Assembly: GCA_963668545.1 (NCBI GenBank)
Contig: OY764868.1
Location: 310,001-374,000, forward strand
DNA length: 64,000 nt
Direction: 5' to 3'
Source: G963662265 sp963668545
GTDB lineage: Bacteria; Spirochaetota; Spirochaetia; CADAEX01
This document shows positions 52,517-60,097 of the stretch, piece after piece. The notes below the pieces were generated by a model. It had not been told where the DNA came from. It was given only the letters and a program-made list of their open reading frames with translations, and did no database searches. Both the position numbers and the translations under genes were made by a program. Position 1 is the first letter of the stretch, and each line of letters begins with the position of its first letter.

Positions 52517-52984
52517 TCAGTTTTTGAGGATTTCCATGAGATTTGCCATTTCAATTGCAGAAAGAGCAGCATCCCAGCCCTTGTTGCCTGCTTTTGTTCC
52601 TGCTCTTTCCACTGCCTGCTCAAGTGTATCTGTGGTAAGAATACCGAACGTTATCGGAATATCTTCTGAAAGTGAAACCTGGGCGATCCCTTTTGCCGCT
52701 TCAGACGCCACATATTCATGATGGGTTGTTGCACCCCGTATAACTGCGCCAAGGCATATAACAGCATTATATTCCCTGTTCCTGGCTGCTGCTTTTGCTG
52801 CAAGAGGTATTTCAAAAGCACCCGGCACTCTTATGATTTCTATATCATCTTCCCTGCAGCCGTGCCTTATAAGGCAGTCTTTTGCCCCTTCTGTAAGTTT
52901 TTCGGATATAAGCTCATTGAATCTGGCTGTAATCAGGGCAAATTTTTTCCCTTCCGAAATCAGCTGTGCATTGTATTCTTTCAT
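52517..52984 (-). CDS. ribH: Lumazine synthase
   Basis: Condenses the ribB product with the ribD/phosphatase product to 6,7-dimethyl-8-ribityllumazine. The 155 residues contain TARFNELISEKL, VPGAFEIPLAAKAAA, ICLGAVIRGATTHHEYV and FGILTTDTLEQA; the active-site His pair is in THHEY. Last gene of ribD-ribE-ribB-ribA-ribH, 70 bp after ribA. Confidence 0.95.
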   Translation of the reverse strand: MKEYNAQLISEGKKFALITARFNELISEKLTEGAKDCLIRHGCREDDIEIIRVPGAFEIPLAAKAAARNREYNAVICLGAVIRGATTHHEYVASEAAKGIAQVSLSEDIPITFGILTTDTLEQAVERAGTKAGNKGWDAALSAIEMANLMEILKN

Positions 52985-53054
52985 TTTTCCTTCCTTTTCA
53001 TTTTATGTTTTACTGCTGAGTATCCTGTGCCGTTATCGGATTGTTTACCGGCTC

Positions 53055-53651
53055 TCAGACAGCAAGCAGATGTCCCATCTTCTTTTTTTTAACAGAAAGG
53101 TACTTCCTGTTGAAATCATGTATTTCAGTAAAAATGTTTTCCCTCTTTACTTCAAATCCTGCTTCTTCAAGTGATCTGACTTTATCAGGATTGTTTGTAA
53201 GTAGCTTGATTTTCCTTATATTGAGAAACTTGAGTATGACTGCTGCTTCCCTGTAATTTCTAAGGTCAGGCTCGTGTCCCAGCATTATATTTGCCTCAAC
53301 AGTATCTGCCCCGTTTTCCTGGAGATGATAGGTTTTCAGTTTTTCAGTAAGACCTATTCCCCTCCCTTCCTGTCTGAGGTAGATCAGCGCTCCCCCCTCT
53401 TTTGAAATTATTGAGAGGGCTTTTTCCAGCTGTCTCCCGCAGTCACATCTTTTTGAATGAAAAATATCACCGGTAAGGCACTCGGAGTGTACCCTTACTG
53501 TCACTTCCCTGTCAGGGGAGAATTCCCCTTTTAGGAGTGCGAAAGGGGGCTCTCCCCCGTTCAGGGAGGGTGAAAAGGCAATCATCCTGAAATCCCCGTA
53601 ATCGGTAGGAAGGTTTATACTGGTTGAAGGTTTCAATATATCTGCATCCAT
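53055..53651 (-). CDS. ribA: GTP cyclohydrolase II
   Basis: First step of riboflavin synthesis from GTP. It has 198 residues from ATG 53651 (AGGGGAAG upstream). Signatures: VRVHSECLTGDIFHSKRCDCG, with the three zinc Cys (one in HSEC, two in RCDCG), and LRQEGRGIGLTEKL, with the catalytic Arg. It is separate from ribB here, whereas many bacteria have a RibBA fusion. It starts one base after the end of ribB. Confidence 0.95.
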   Translation of the reverse strand: MDADILKPSTSINLPTDYGDFRMIAFSPSLNGGEPPFALLKGEFSPDREVTVRVHSECLTGDIFHSKRCDCGRQLEKALSIISKEGGALIYLRQEGRGIGLTEKLKTYHLQENGADTVEANIMLGHEPDLRNYREAAVILKFLNIRKIKLLTNNPDKVRSLEEAGFEVKRENIFTEIHDFNRKYLSVKKKKMGHLLAV

Positions 53652-53652
53652 T

Positions 53653-54279
53653 TTATCTTCCCCTGTATTCAGCAAGGTCTTCTATTGTAACAATCTTGAG
53701 CCCGTGCTTTTCAGCAAATACTTCAAGATCCCTGCCCCGGGCCATTTCACCGTCATCTTTCATGATTTCGCAGATTACAGATACAGGTTTAAGCCCTGCC
53801 AGCCTTACAAGGTCTACTGAACCTTCTGTATGTCCCCTTCTTTCAAGTACCCCCTTTTCCGCAGCTATGAGGGGGAAGATATGCCCCGGTTTCCTGAAAT
53901 CGTTCCCCCTTTTTGTTTCATCAGCAAGCTGTACAAGTGTTTCCGCCCTTTCAGCTGCTGATATCCCGGTTGTTGTACCTTTTCTCGCATCAACAGATAC
54001 TGTAAAAGCTGTAGAATGTATGCATGTGTTGTTTTCAACCATAAGGGGAAGGGAAAGTTTCTCTGCCCGTTCCCTGCTCATCGGAGCACATATAAGTCCT
54101 TTTGCAAAAGAGGCCATGAAGTTTATTGATTCTCTGGTTGCAAATTCGGCTGCCTGTACAAGGTCCCCTTCATTTTCCCTGTTGTCATCATCTACCATGA
54201 TCACCATGCCGCCGTTTTTTATTATCTCCGCTGCTTCCTGAATATCTGTGTAGCAGCTCAGTTTTACTGAAGTTTTCAT
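53653..54279 (-). CDS. ribB: 3,4-dihydroxy-2-butanone 4-phosphate synthase
   Basis: Makes the four-carbon substrate of lumazine synthase from ribulose 5-phosphate. The 208 residues contain MVIMVDDDNRENEGDLVQAA (acidic metal-binding loop), NNTCIHSTAFTVSVDA, GTTTGISAAERA and RRGHTEGSVDLVRLAGL. Stand-alone form. It overlaps nothing, lying 1 bp from ribE and ribA; translation is clearly coupled. Confidence 0.95.
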   Translation of the reverse strand: MKTSVKLSCYTDIQEAAEIIKNGGMVIMVDDDNRENEGDLVQAAEFATRESINFMASFAKGLICAPMSRERAEKLSLPLMVENNTCIHSTAFTVSVDARKGTTTGISAAERAETLVQLADETKRGNDFRKPGHIFPLIAAEKGVLERRGHTEGSVDLVRLAGLKPVSVICEIMKDDGEMARGRDLEVFAEKHGLKIVTIEDLAEYRGR

Positions 54280-54280
54280 T

Positions 54281-54934
54281 CTAATACCCCCATTTATTCA
54301 AATCTGTGATTTTCAGACTGTTACTGTTCAGGCCTGTCTTTCCTGATGTTTTTTCTAGAAAAGAGACAACATAGCGTCCGATGATATCTGTTTCAATGTT
54401 GACCCTGTCTTTAACTTTTTTATTTCCAAGGGTTGTTCTGTCCCATGTTTCCGGAATTATATTGAGAAGAAATGACTTTTCATCAGTTTCAGCTACTGTA
54501 AGACTTATCCCGTCCACACATACAGAACCTTCCCTTGTGCAGTATTTCAGTATTTCCTCTCCTGCAGATATTCTTAAATATCTGCTGTCATTTTCACCCT
54601 TTATCTGTTCAATAATCCCTGTTCCTGTTACATGTCCCTGCACAAGATGCCCTCCAAGGGGGCTGCTCAAGGTGAGCGATTTTTCAAGATTAACCTCACG
54701 GTCTGGCTTGAAGCTGCTGAATGTTGTTTTTTTAAGTGTTTCTTCAACAGCCTGCACCATGAACTCTTTTTCACCCGTAATTACTACTGTCTGGCAGACT
54801 CCGTCAACAGCAACTGAATCTCCGGGCTTCAGAAGAGAAGCTGTCTTTCCCGCTTCTATCCAGATGTCATACTTCCCCGGTCCCTTTGAGATTTTTTTTA
54901 TTTTACCTTTGGTTTCTGTCAAACCTGTAAACAT
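54281..54934 (-). CDS. ribE: Riboflavin synthase
   Basis: Dismutates two lumazines to riboflavin. The 217 residues contain the two lumazine-binding repeats: MFTGLTETKGKI at the start, SVAVDGVCQTVV and VNLEKSL in repeat one; GHLVQGHVTGTG, SVCVDGISLTVAE and NIIPETWDRTTL in repeat two. Second gene of the rib operon. Confidence 0.95.
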   Translation of the reverse strand: MFTGLTETKGKIKKISKGPGKYDIWIEAGKTASLLKPGDSVAVDGVCQTVVITGEKEFMVQAVEETLKKTTFSSFKPDREVNLEKSLTLSSPLGGHLVQGHVTGTGIIEQIKGENDSRYLRISAGEEILKYCTREGSVCVDGISLTVAETDEKSFLLNIIPETWDRTTLGNKKVKDRVNIETDIIGRYVVSFLEKTSGKTGLNSNSLKITDLNKWGY

Positions 54935-54949
54935 CTTCTTTCCCCTCCT

Positions 54950-56071
54950 TTAAATAAAATAAGGTTCTCCTGATATATGAATATTGTCATTTAATATTTC
55001 AATTTCCGGCTCTTTAACAGCTACCGGCCCTGAGGGTCCTTCTGAAGACTCAGGGATGAATGAAGGAATCCCCCTGAAAAACAGCTGAGGTGAAATAAAG
55101 AGTGATATTCTGCTGACTTTCCCGGCTCTCAGCAGCTCTGAAGCGAGAATGCTTCCCCCCTCTGCAAGCACAGATCTTATCCCCAGCTCCCATGCTTTTC
55201 CCATTACATTATCAAGGGAAAGTTTTCCGCTCCTGTTTATTTCAACAGGATGTATTGAGTATTTTCTCCCTGAGTGCTTTTTGATCTGCTTTTCAGAAGC
55301 TGTTTCCGGATTATAGAAGATATGTGTTCTGTCAGAAAAAGCATCTGTGAGAAGTCTGCTTTCTTCAGGGATCCTGAGTCCTGTGTCAAGGACAAGCCGG
55401 AACGGCTGTCTTCCCTCTACATGCCTGACTGTGAGTTCCGGGTTGTCTGAAAGTGCTGTTCCAGAGCCTATAAGGACTGAATCATATTCGGATCTCATCT
55501 TGTGGACAGCAATTCTTGATTCCATGTTTGAAATCCATTTTGAGCTTCCTTCTTCCCCTGCAATGAAACTGTCCAGTGTCTGGGCCATTTTGAGATGTAT
55601 AAAAGGCTCTGCTTTTTCTGTGCAGTGATGATAGACCCTGTTGAGCTTTTTCTCTTCTTTATCAAGGATCCCTGCAGACACTTTTATTCCAGCCTCTTCA
55701 AGCATCCTTATACCCTTTCCTGAAACTGCAGGATTGGGATCAACTGAGGCTATTACCACTTCGGGGATTTTTTCTGAAATTATCCTTTCACAGCATGGAG
55801 GATTTATTTTCCCGTTTCCCCGATGGCAGCATGGTTCAAGAGTCACATAAAGGATTGTATCTTTTGAAAGATCTGCATCAGGGACCCTTCTCCAGGCATC
55901 ATTTAATGCTTCAATTTCTGCATGGAGAGAGCCGTGTTTTCTGTGGTAACCTCTTCCAATAATTGAGCCCCCCTTGACAAGGACGGCTCCCACCATTGGA
56001 TTCGGGGATGTCTGCCCTTTTCCCCCTTCTGCAAGAGTCAGGGCTTTTTTCATGAAGTAAATGTGATTCAT
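54950..56071 (-). CDS. ribD: Bifunctional riboflavin deaminase/reductase
   Basis: Deaminates and reduces the GTP cyclohydrolase II product. The 373 residues have an N-terminal cytidine-deaminase-like half with the zinc ligands HAE (in HGSLHAEIEAL) and TLEPCCHRGNGKINPPCC, and a C-terminal reductase half with KMAQTLDSFIAG, DSVLIGSGTALSDNP and EGGSILASELL. The second Cys motif carries an extra Cys in both PCC and PPCC. First gene after the FMN riboswitch and its terminator. Confidence 0.95.
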   Translation of the reverse strand: MNHIYFMKKALTLAEGGKGQTSPNPMVGAVLVKGGSIIGRGYHRKHGSLHAEIEALNDAWRRVPDADLSKDTILYVTLEPCCHRGNGKINPPCCERIISEKIPEVVIASVDPNPAVSGKGIRMLEEAGIKVSAGILDKEEKKLNRVYHHCTEKAEPFIHLKMAQTLDSFIAGEEGSSKWISNMESRIAVHKMRSEYDSVLIGSGTALSDNPELTVRHVEGRQPFRLVLDTGLRIPEESRLLTDAFSDRTHIFYNPETASEKQIKKHSGRKYSIHPVEINRSGKLSLDNVMGKAWELGIRSVLAEGGSILASELLRAGKVSRISLFISPQLFFRGIPSFIPESSEGPSGPVAVKEPEIEILNDNIHISGEPYFI

Positions 56072-56116
56072 TTTCCCTCCTGATTAAATCAAGACGGGAC
56101 ATACGACGGGATCCAC

Positions 56117-56152
56117 AAAAAAAACCCTGACCGGGATTGATCCCTGTCAGGG
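56117..56152 (-). terminator. Expression-platform terminator of the FMN riboswitch
   Basis: On the minus strand, CCCTGAC (56152-56146) pairs with GTCAGGG (56131-56125) around an inner GGGAT/ATCCC stem, then eight T (56124-56117). It lies between the aptamer and ribD, so FMN-bound RNA is expected to terminate here. Confidence 0.9.
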
Positions 56153-56177
56153 CGTAATTATTCATGGAAAGACAAAA

Positions 56178-56317
56178 TATTTTTCTTCTCCCATCCGGAC
56201 TGTACCGTCGGCACCGGAATTTCACCGATTCAGTCTTCCTTATCGGAAGAGTCGCGGGCTTTAACCGCCGGTCAGGAATTGTTCTTTATAAAAGAACTCA
56301 CCTTGCCCCGAAAAATA
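56178..56317 (-). promoter_or_regulatory. FMN riboswitch (RFN element)
   Basis: The minus strand shows the conserved RFN blocks in order: GGGGCAAGGTGA, CCTGACCGGCGGTTAAAGCC, CCGCGACTCTTCC, AATCGGTGAAATTCCGGTGCC and GACGGTACAGTCCGGATGGG followed by AGAAG. The closing helix pairs TATTTTTC (56317-56310) with GAAAAATA (56185-56178). It controls ribDEBAH by transcription attenuation. Confidence 0.95.
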
Positions 56318-56324
56318 CGGTAAT

Positions 56325-56353
56325 ATGCTATACCTGAAAGCTTTTATTGTCAA
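56325..56353 (-). promoter_or_regulatory. Promoter of the riboflavin operon
   Basis: On the minus strand, TTGACA (56353-56348), 17-bp spacer, TAGCAT (56330-56325), directly upstream of the riboswitch. Confidence 0.55.
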
Positions 56354-56495
56354 TAGATCAGCAAATACTAATAATTCTTCAATGGATTATTGAATTTTGC
56401 AATAACCTGAATAAGTATTTAAATATGGGATAAACAGAGTAAAGTGATTTCAATCAAAATCTCATATCTGATAAAATCGTGACTGGAGAACTGAT

Positions 56496-57800
56496 ATGAA
56501 AAGAATAGTGTTAATAATTATATTGATTTATTCAGCCTGTCCAGGCTTTCCACAGGATCTGAGCAGAAACAGGATGAGGGTGGTTCTTCTCCCGGGTACA
56601 GATTCTTCAGGTTCGGGAAAAATTACAGGAATACTGAACCTTACTGTAGAGCAGATGGATAAACTCGGCAGGTTTGAAGTTATTGACAGGAGAACTACCG
56701 AGCAGAAAATGGAAGAACTTAAGCTCAAACTTTCAGGTATTACAGACGATGAAGCTGTAATTGAACTGGGTACTGTTCTTTCTTCTGATATCGGCATAAT
56801 TGCAGATCTGATTACATTCAGTACCACTGTATCGGAGAAAAAGGTTGAAGCTGAAACAGAGGGTTCTCTGACTGTGAAGTATGAAACAGTATATGATTCA
56901 GTTATCACTATTACTCTAAGGCAGTTTGAGATAAATACAGCCCGTACAATGAAAACCATTTCTGTTACAGGGGAAGGAAGTTCAAACAGTTCGGTTTCAT
57001 CAGAAGAGGAAGCATACAGAATGCTGAAAAACAGGCTTTTTTCAAGCCTCAAGGATTTCTACCCCCTCCTTCTTGCAGTATCAGAGGTCAGAGGTAATTT
57101 TATTCTTATATCAGGAGGTGAAAATATCGGTATCAGGAAGGGGATGAAATTTGATGTAATGAACTCTCTCAACGATTTCCAGAGGTCGGGACTGGTCCTG
57201 GTTGAAAAAACATCTCCGGATTCTTCCATGGCAAGAATTCTCAAAGGGTTTGCATCTGTTGAACAGGGGCAGCTTCTCAGGGAGAGAATTAATAAATTCC
57301 CTGAAACTGCCCTGTCGGCAGCAGTTTCAGGGAATTTTGAAGATGAATTAACTGCTCTTTATTTTTCTGCCGAGTTTAACACCTTCAGCCCCTTTTCAGG
57401 AGGAATTGATTTGCTCTTTTCTGTTGCAGATCCTGATGCAGATTTTGTAAGGACTGATATTTTCTGTGTTTATAAACCCCTCCTGGGAGATAGTCTGGAT
57501 TTAGGAATAAAAGGAGGGTGCGGGATTACATTCCTTTACGGGGTCAGGGATGATGAGGATCATAAAATATCAAGCCTTGAATTCCAGCTGTCGGCAGGAT
57601 CAACAGCTACAGTATATCTCAATGAAAAGCTGGCTTTTTTTCTTTCAGGTGATTATTACTTTTACCCTCTCCAGCTTATGGACTGGTCCTATTTTACAGG
57701 AGAAGGGGAGGACCGGACCAGACATGATGCATCAGGATATACCCCTGACCTTGATCCTGACGGTTTTTATCTTACCGCAGGAATAAAGATCATCCCCTAA
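56496..57800 (+). CDS. Exported protein: CsgG-like N-domain and C-terminal barrel
   Basis: A 434-residue protein with a signal peptide (about 2-19). The N-terminal part (about 25-190: MRVVLLPGTDSSG, GRFEVIDRRTTEQKMEELKL, SSDIGIIADLITF) has the CsgG/lipoprotein-assembly fold pattern. GGENIGIRKGMKFDVM near residue 208 is a typical small beta motif that follows such domains. The C-terminal 160 residues alternate as amphipathic strands and end in GFYLTAGIKIIP, suggesting an outer-membrane barrel. The same layout is seen at 33331-34860. Function unknown. Confidence 0.78.
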   Translation: MKRIVLIIILIYSACPGFPQDLSRNRMRVVLLPGTDSSGSGKITGILNLTVEQMDKLGRFEVIDRRTTEQKMEELKLKLSGITDDEAVIELGTVLSSDIGIIADLITFSTTVSEKKVEAETEGSLTVKYETVYDSVITITLRQFEINTARTMKTISVTGEGSSNSSVSSEEEAYRMLKNRLFSSLKDFYPLLLAVSEVRGNFILISGGENIGIRKGMKFDVMNSLNDFQRSGLVLVEKTSPDSSMARILKGFASVEQGQLLRERINKFPETALSAAVSGNFEDELTALYFSAEFNTFSPFSGGIDLLFSVADPDADFVRTDIFCVYKPLLGDSLDLGIKGGCGITFLYGVRDDEDHKISSLEFQLSAGSTATVYLNEKLAFFLSGDYYFYPLQLMDWSYFTGEGEDRTRHDASGYTPDLDPDGFYLTAGIKIIP

Positions 57801-58190
57801 ATGATCTTTAATATACTATCCCGTGCAGTCCTTTTCCTCCATTTCCTGTTTGTAATGTTTGTTTTGTCAGGTTTTATTATTACTGCAGCAGGGTATTTAC
57901 TGAAACTGACTGCCCCGAGGAATATGCGGTTCAGGGTTGTCCACCTGTTTTCTGTTCTCTTTATAACTTTACAGTCATGGATTGGAAGGATATGTCCCCT
58001 TACAGACCTTGAGAATCTTTTCAGGATTAAAGCGGGGGCAGCAGGATACAGCGTTTCTTTCATGGAATACTGGGTCGAAAAAATTATTTACTATGATCTT
58101 CCGTTTTCATATTTTATTGCAGCTTATTCTGTATTTCTTTGTCTTGTTGTTATCCTGATGATAGTATATCCGCCTGTAAAAAAAGAATAA
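57801..58190 (+). CDS. DUF2784-family membrane protein
   Basis: A 129-residue integral membrane protein with four helices and the DUF2784 pattern: LHFLFVMFVLSGFI, RVVHLFSVLFITLQSWIGRICPLTDLE-type segment and MEYWVEKIIYYDLP. The Cys-Pro-Leu-Thr motif is characteristic. The start follows the previous stop without a gap, so the two are translated together. Function unknown. Confidence 0.87.
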   Translation: MIFNILSRAVLFLHFLFVMFVLSGFIITAAGYLLKLTAPRNMRFRVVHLFSVLFITLQSWIGRICPLTDLENLFRIKAGAAGYSVSFMEYWVEKIIYYDLPFSYFIAAYSVFLCLVVILMIVYPPVKKE

Positions 58191-58266
58191 GGGATAATTT
58201 AATTATAAAAAATATTTTAATTCTTCAGCTTCAGCAGTTATAATCTATATCAGGACGGGAGGTTGT

Positions 58267-59124
58267 ATGTTCAGGCTGATAAAAGTATCTGCAGTTTTAA
58301 TTCCTGTGTTTGCCGTTTTTTTAATTATCTCATGTACAACAACGGTAAATACAGCGGCAGTTTCTGCTGCAGGAAAAACTTATACAAAGCATGAAGATCC
58401 GGTGATCAGGATCACGAAAACATATTCAGAGGCAACTCTCAGAAAGTCTCTGGTTCAGTTCCATGAACTTCTGGGCAGTTTTGATTATTTTGACCAGTTT
58501 ACATGGGGAGATTATATATTTGAAGATTACCTGACTGTTATATATGGTCTCGAGAATTCCCATTTCAGTACGGGAGAAGGTTCTGAGATAAGCATATATG
58601 ACAAAAATGGAAAAATTCGGGAAAAGATTATACGGACTGTCATTGAAAAGAACAGTGAAGGGGAGATCTGGTGGCAGACAGAACACAGCAGAAAAGGGGA
58701 AGACACTGTCTTTTATGAAGTGCTTGTAAACCGTTATTTTGTTCCTGTTACAGTCCGTTTCAGAAACAGTGAAACAGGCGGATTATTAAGCAGGGATACA
58801 ATGTTCGGTGAAAGTGTCCGTGATGCAATGCTGAATATATCTGAAGAAGAGATAAAGTCGAAACTTGATGAGGAAAGAGAAGATTATGCTGTTCAGAATC
58901 TTCCTTCAATATACAGCCGGATTAAAAATTCCGGCAGTGAAGTTATAACTGCAGGGGGAAGAAAAATTGAAACTGTTCATTATATTGGGGAGTTGCCATC
59001 TGATGAAGGCCCAGGCACTGTTGATATATGGTATTCTCCTGATATACCTCAGGGTATAGTAAGGATAAATGTAAATAATGAAACAGCAGCTGAAATTTCT
59101 GCCTGGATTAAAGGAGCTGAATAA
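58267..59124 (+). CDS. Lipoprotein of unknown function
   Basis: A 285-residue protein with a lipoprotein signal peptide; the lipobox is LIIS-Cys near residue 23. The mature protein is beta-rich and charged (IYDKNGKIREKIIRTV, EVLVNRYFVPVTVRFRN) with a C-terminal segment GPGTVDIWYSPDIPQGIVR that resembles substrate-free carrier lipoproteins. No family recognised. GGGAGG precedes the ATG. Confidence 0.78.
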   Translation: MFRLIKVSAVLIPVFAVFLIISCTTTVNTAAVSAAGKTYTKHEDPVIRITKTYSEATLRKSLVQFHELLGSFDYFDQFTWGDYIFEDYLTVIYGLENSHFSTGEGSEISIYDKNGKIREKIIRTVIEKNSEGEIWWQTEHSRKGEDTVFYEVLVNRYFVPVTVRFRNSETGGLLSRDTMFGESVRDAMLNISEEEIKSKLDEEREDYAVQNLPSIYSRIKNSGSEVITAGGRKIETVHYIGELPSDEGPGTVDIWYSPDIPQGIVRINVNNETAAEISAWIKGAE

Positions 59125-59192
59125 CAGTAAAATAATTGTTATAACCAGATAAAACTATCAACAATTGCAGTATGTCAGGTGAGATTTCCCGG

Positions 59193-59368
59193 TCTGGAGA
59201 TTTTGGCTGATGTTTATCAGCCAATCCTGATACCATCTGTTAATTGTCTGTTTTTAAGTTAAATTTTCAAGTTTGGAGATTTTGGCTGATGTTTATCAGC
59301 CAATCCTGATACCATCTGTTAATTGTCTGTTTTTAAGTTAAATTTTCAAGTTTGGAGATTTTGGCTGA
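59193..59368. repeat. 79-bp tandem duplication of the rex 3' end
   Basis: Units start at 59193, 59272 and 59351 (partial). The unit contains the last nine to ten codons of rex, its stop and 3' flank. Copies one and two differ by a single base near the start. Each junction forms the palindrome TTGGCTGAT-GTTT-ATCAGCCAA (59203-59224 and 59282-59303). The third, partial copy is the real rex coding end. Confidence 0.95.
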
Positions 59369-59962
59369 CAGAACTGCAAAACCTGCCGCCAGTTCCTCCC
59401 TGTGTACAATAATATTATCAGGCAGTTTGAGTTTTGCGCTTGTAAAATTCCATATCCCCTTGATTCCCGCATCTACGAGAAGTTCTGCAGTAGCCTGGGC
59501 AAAAACAGCCGGAACAGTAATAATCCCGATTTTAATCCCCATTCTTTTTACAAGAGGTTTCAGACTGCTGATATCCATTATTTTTGTTCCGTGAATTTCC
59601 GTACCTATAATATCAGGGTCAGTATCGAAAGCTGCAACAATGCTTAATCCGTGATCAGCAAACCCCTTGTGTCCCAGAAGTGCAGATCCAAGAGCACCAG
59701 CCCCTACCAGAAATGCTTCATTGGTATTGTTCCATCCCAGAAATTCCTGCAGTGCTATAAGAAGCTCATCAACCTGAAACCCCTTCTTGGGAGTTCCTGC
59801 AACCCCGGTCAGTGCCAGATCCTTTCTTACCTGAATAGGAGTAAGTTTAAATCTTGATGCGATATCTGTGGCAGAAATCCATTCAATCCCATTCTGCTGG
59901 TATTCCCTTAAAATTCTCATGTAAAGGGGACCTCGTTTTACTGTAGGGAGCGGTGCTTTCAT
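59333..59962 (-). CDS. rex: Redox-sensing transcriptional repressor Rex
   Basis: NADH/NAD-sensing repressor of fermentation and respiration genes. The 209 residues have an N-terminal winged helix (about 10-75: WISATDIASRFKLTPIQVRKD) and a C-terminal NAD fold (about 80-205: VGAGALGSALLGH and FDTDPDIIG). AGGAG precedes the ATG. Its own promoter is at 60002-60030 and a long palindrome lies just upstream of it. The 3' end is duplicated in tandem after the stop. Confidence 0.95.
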   Translation of the reverse strand: MKAPLPTVKRGPLYMRILREYQQNGIEWISATDIASRFKLTPIQVRKDLALTGVAGTPKKGFQVDELLIALQEFLGWNNTNEAFLVGAGALGSALLGHKGFADHGLSIVAAFDTDPDIIGTEIHGTKIMDISSLKPLVKRMGIKIGIITVPAVFAQATAELLVDAGIKGIWNFTSAKLKLPDNIIVHREELAAGFAVLSAKISKLENLT

Positions 59963-60001
59963 TCAATCTCCTTAATTTATCGATAAGCAGGTATCTATAA
60001 T

Positions 60002-60030
60002 AATTATACATGTAAAATACTGTTTTTTCA
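60002..60030 (-). promoter_or_regulatory. Promoter of rex
   Basis: On the minus strand, TTGAAA (60030-60025), 17-bp spacer, TATAAT (60007-60002). Confidence 0.7.
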
Positions 60031-60057
60031 ATATATCGATATGCGAATATCGATATA
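60030..60057. promoter_or_regulatory. Long palindrome upstream of rex (candidate operator)
   Basis: Perfect 12-bp arms ATATATCGATAT (60030-60041) and ATATCGATATAT (60046-60057), spacer GCGA. It abuts the -35 box of rex. A further TTATCGATAA palindrome occurs at 59977-59986 in the leader. It does not match the known Rex site (TTGTGA-N6-TCACAA), so another regulator or a divergent Rex site is possible. Confidence 0.65.
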
Positions 60058-60097
60058 TATGGACAGATCATTATATCACAGAAAATAGATATGTGTA

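Noticed and set aside
53624..54241. 205-residue frame antisense to ribB
   Set aside because: Ser/Pro-rich shadow of a conserved gene.
57797..58063. 88-residue frame antisense to the DUF2784 gene
   Set aside because: The plus strand matches a known family.
59963..60097. Canonical Rex operator
   Set aside because: No TTGTGA-N6-TCACAA; only the ATCGAT palindromes are present.
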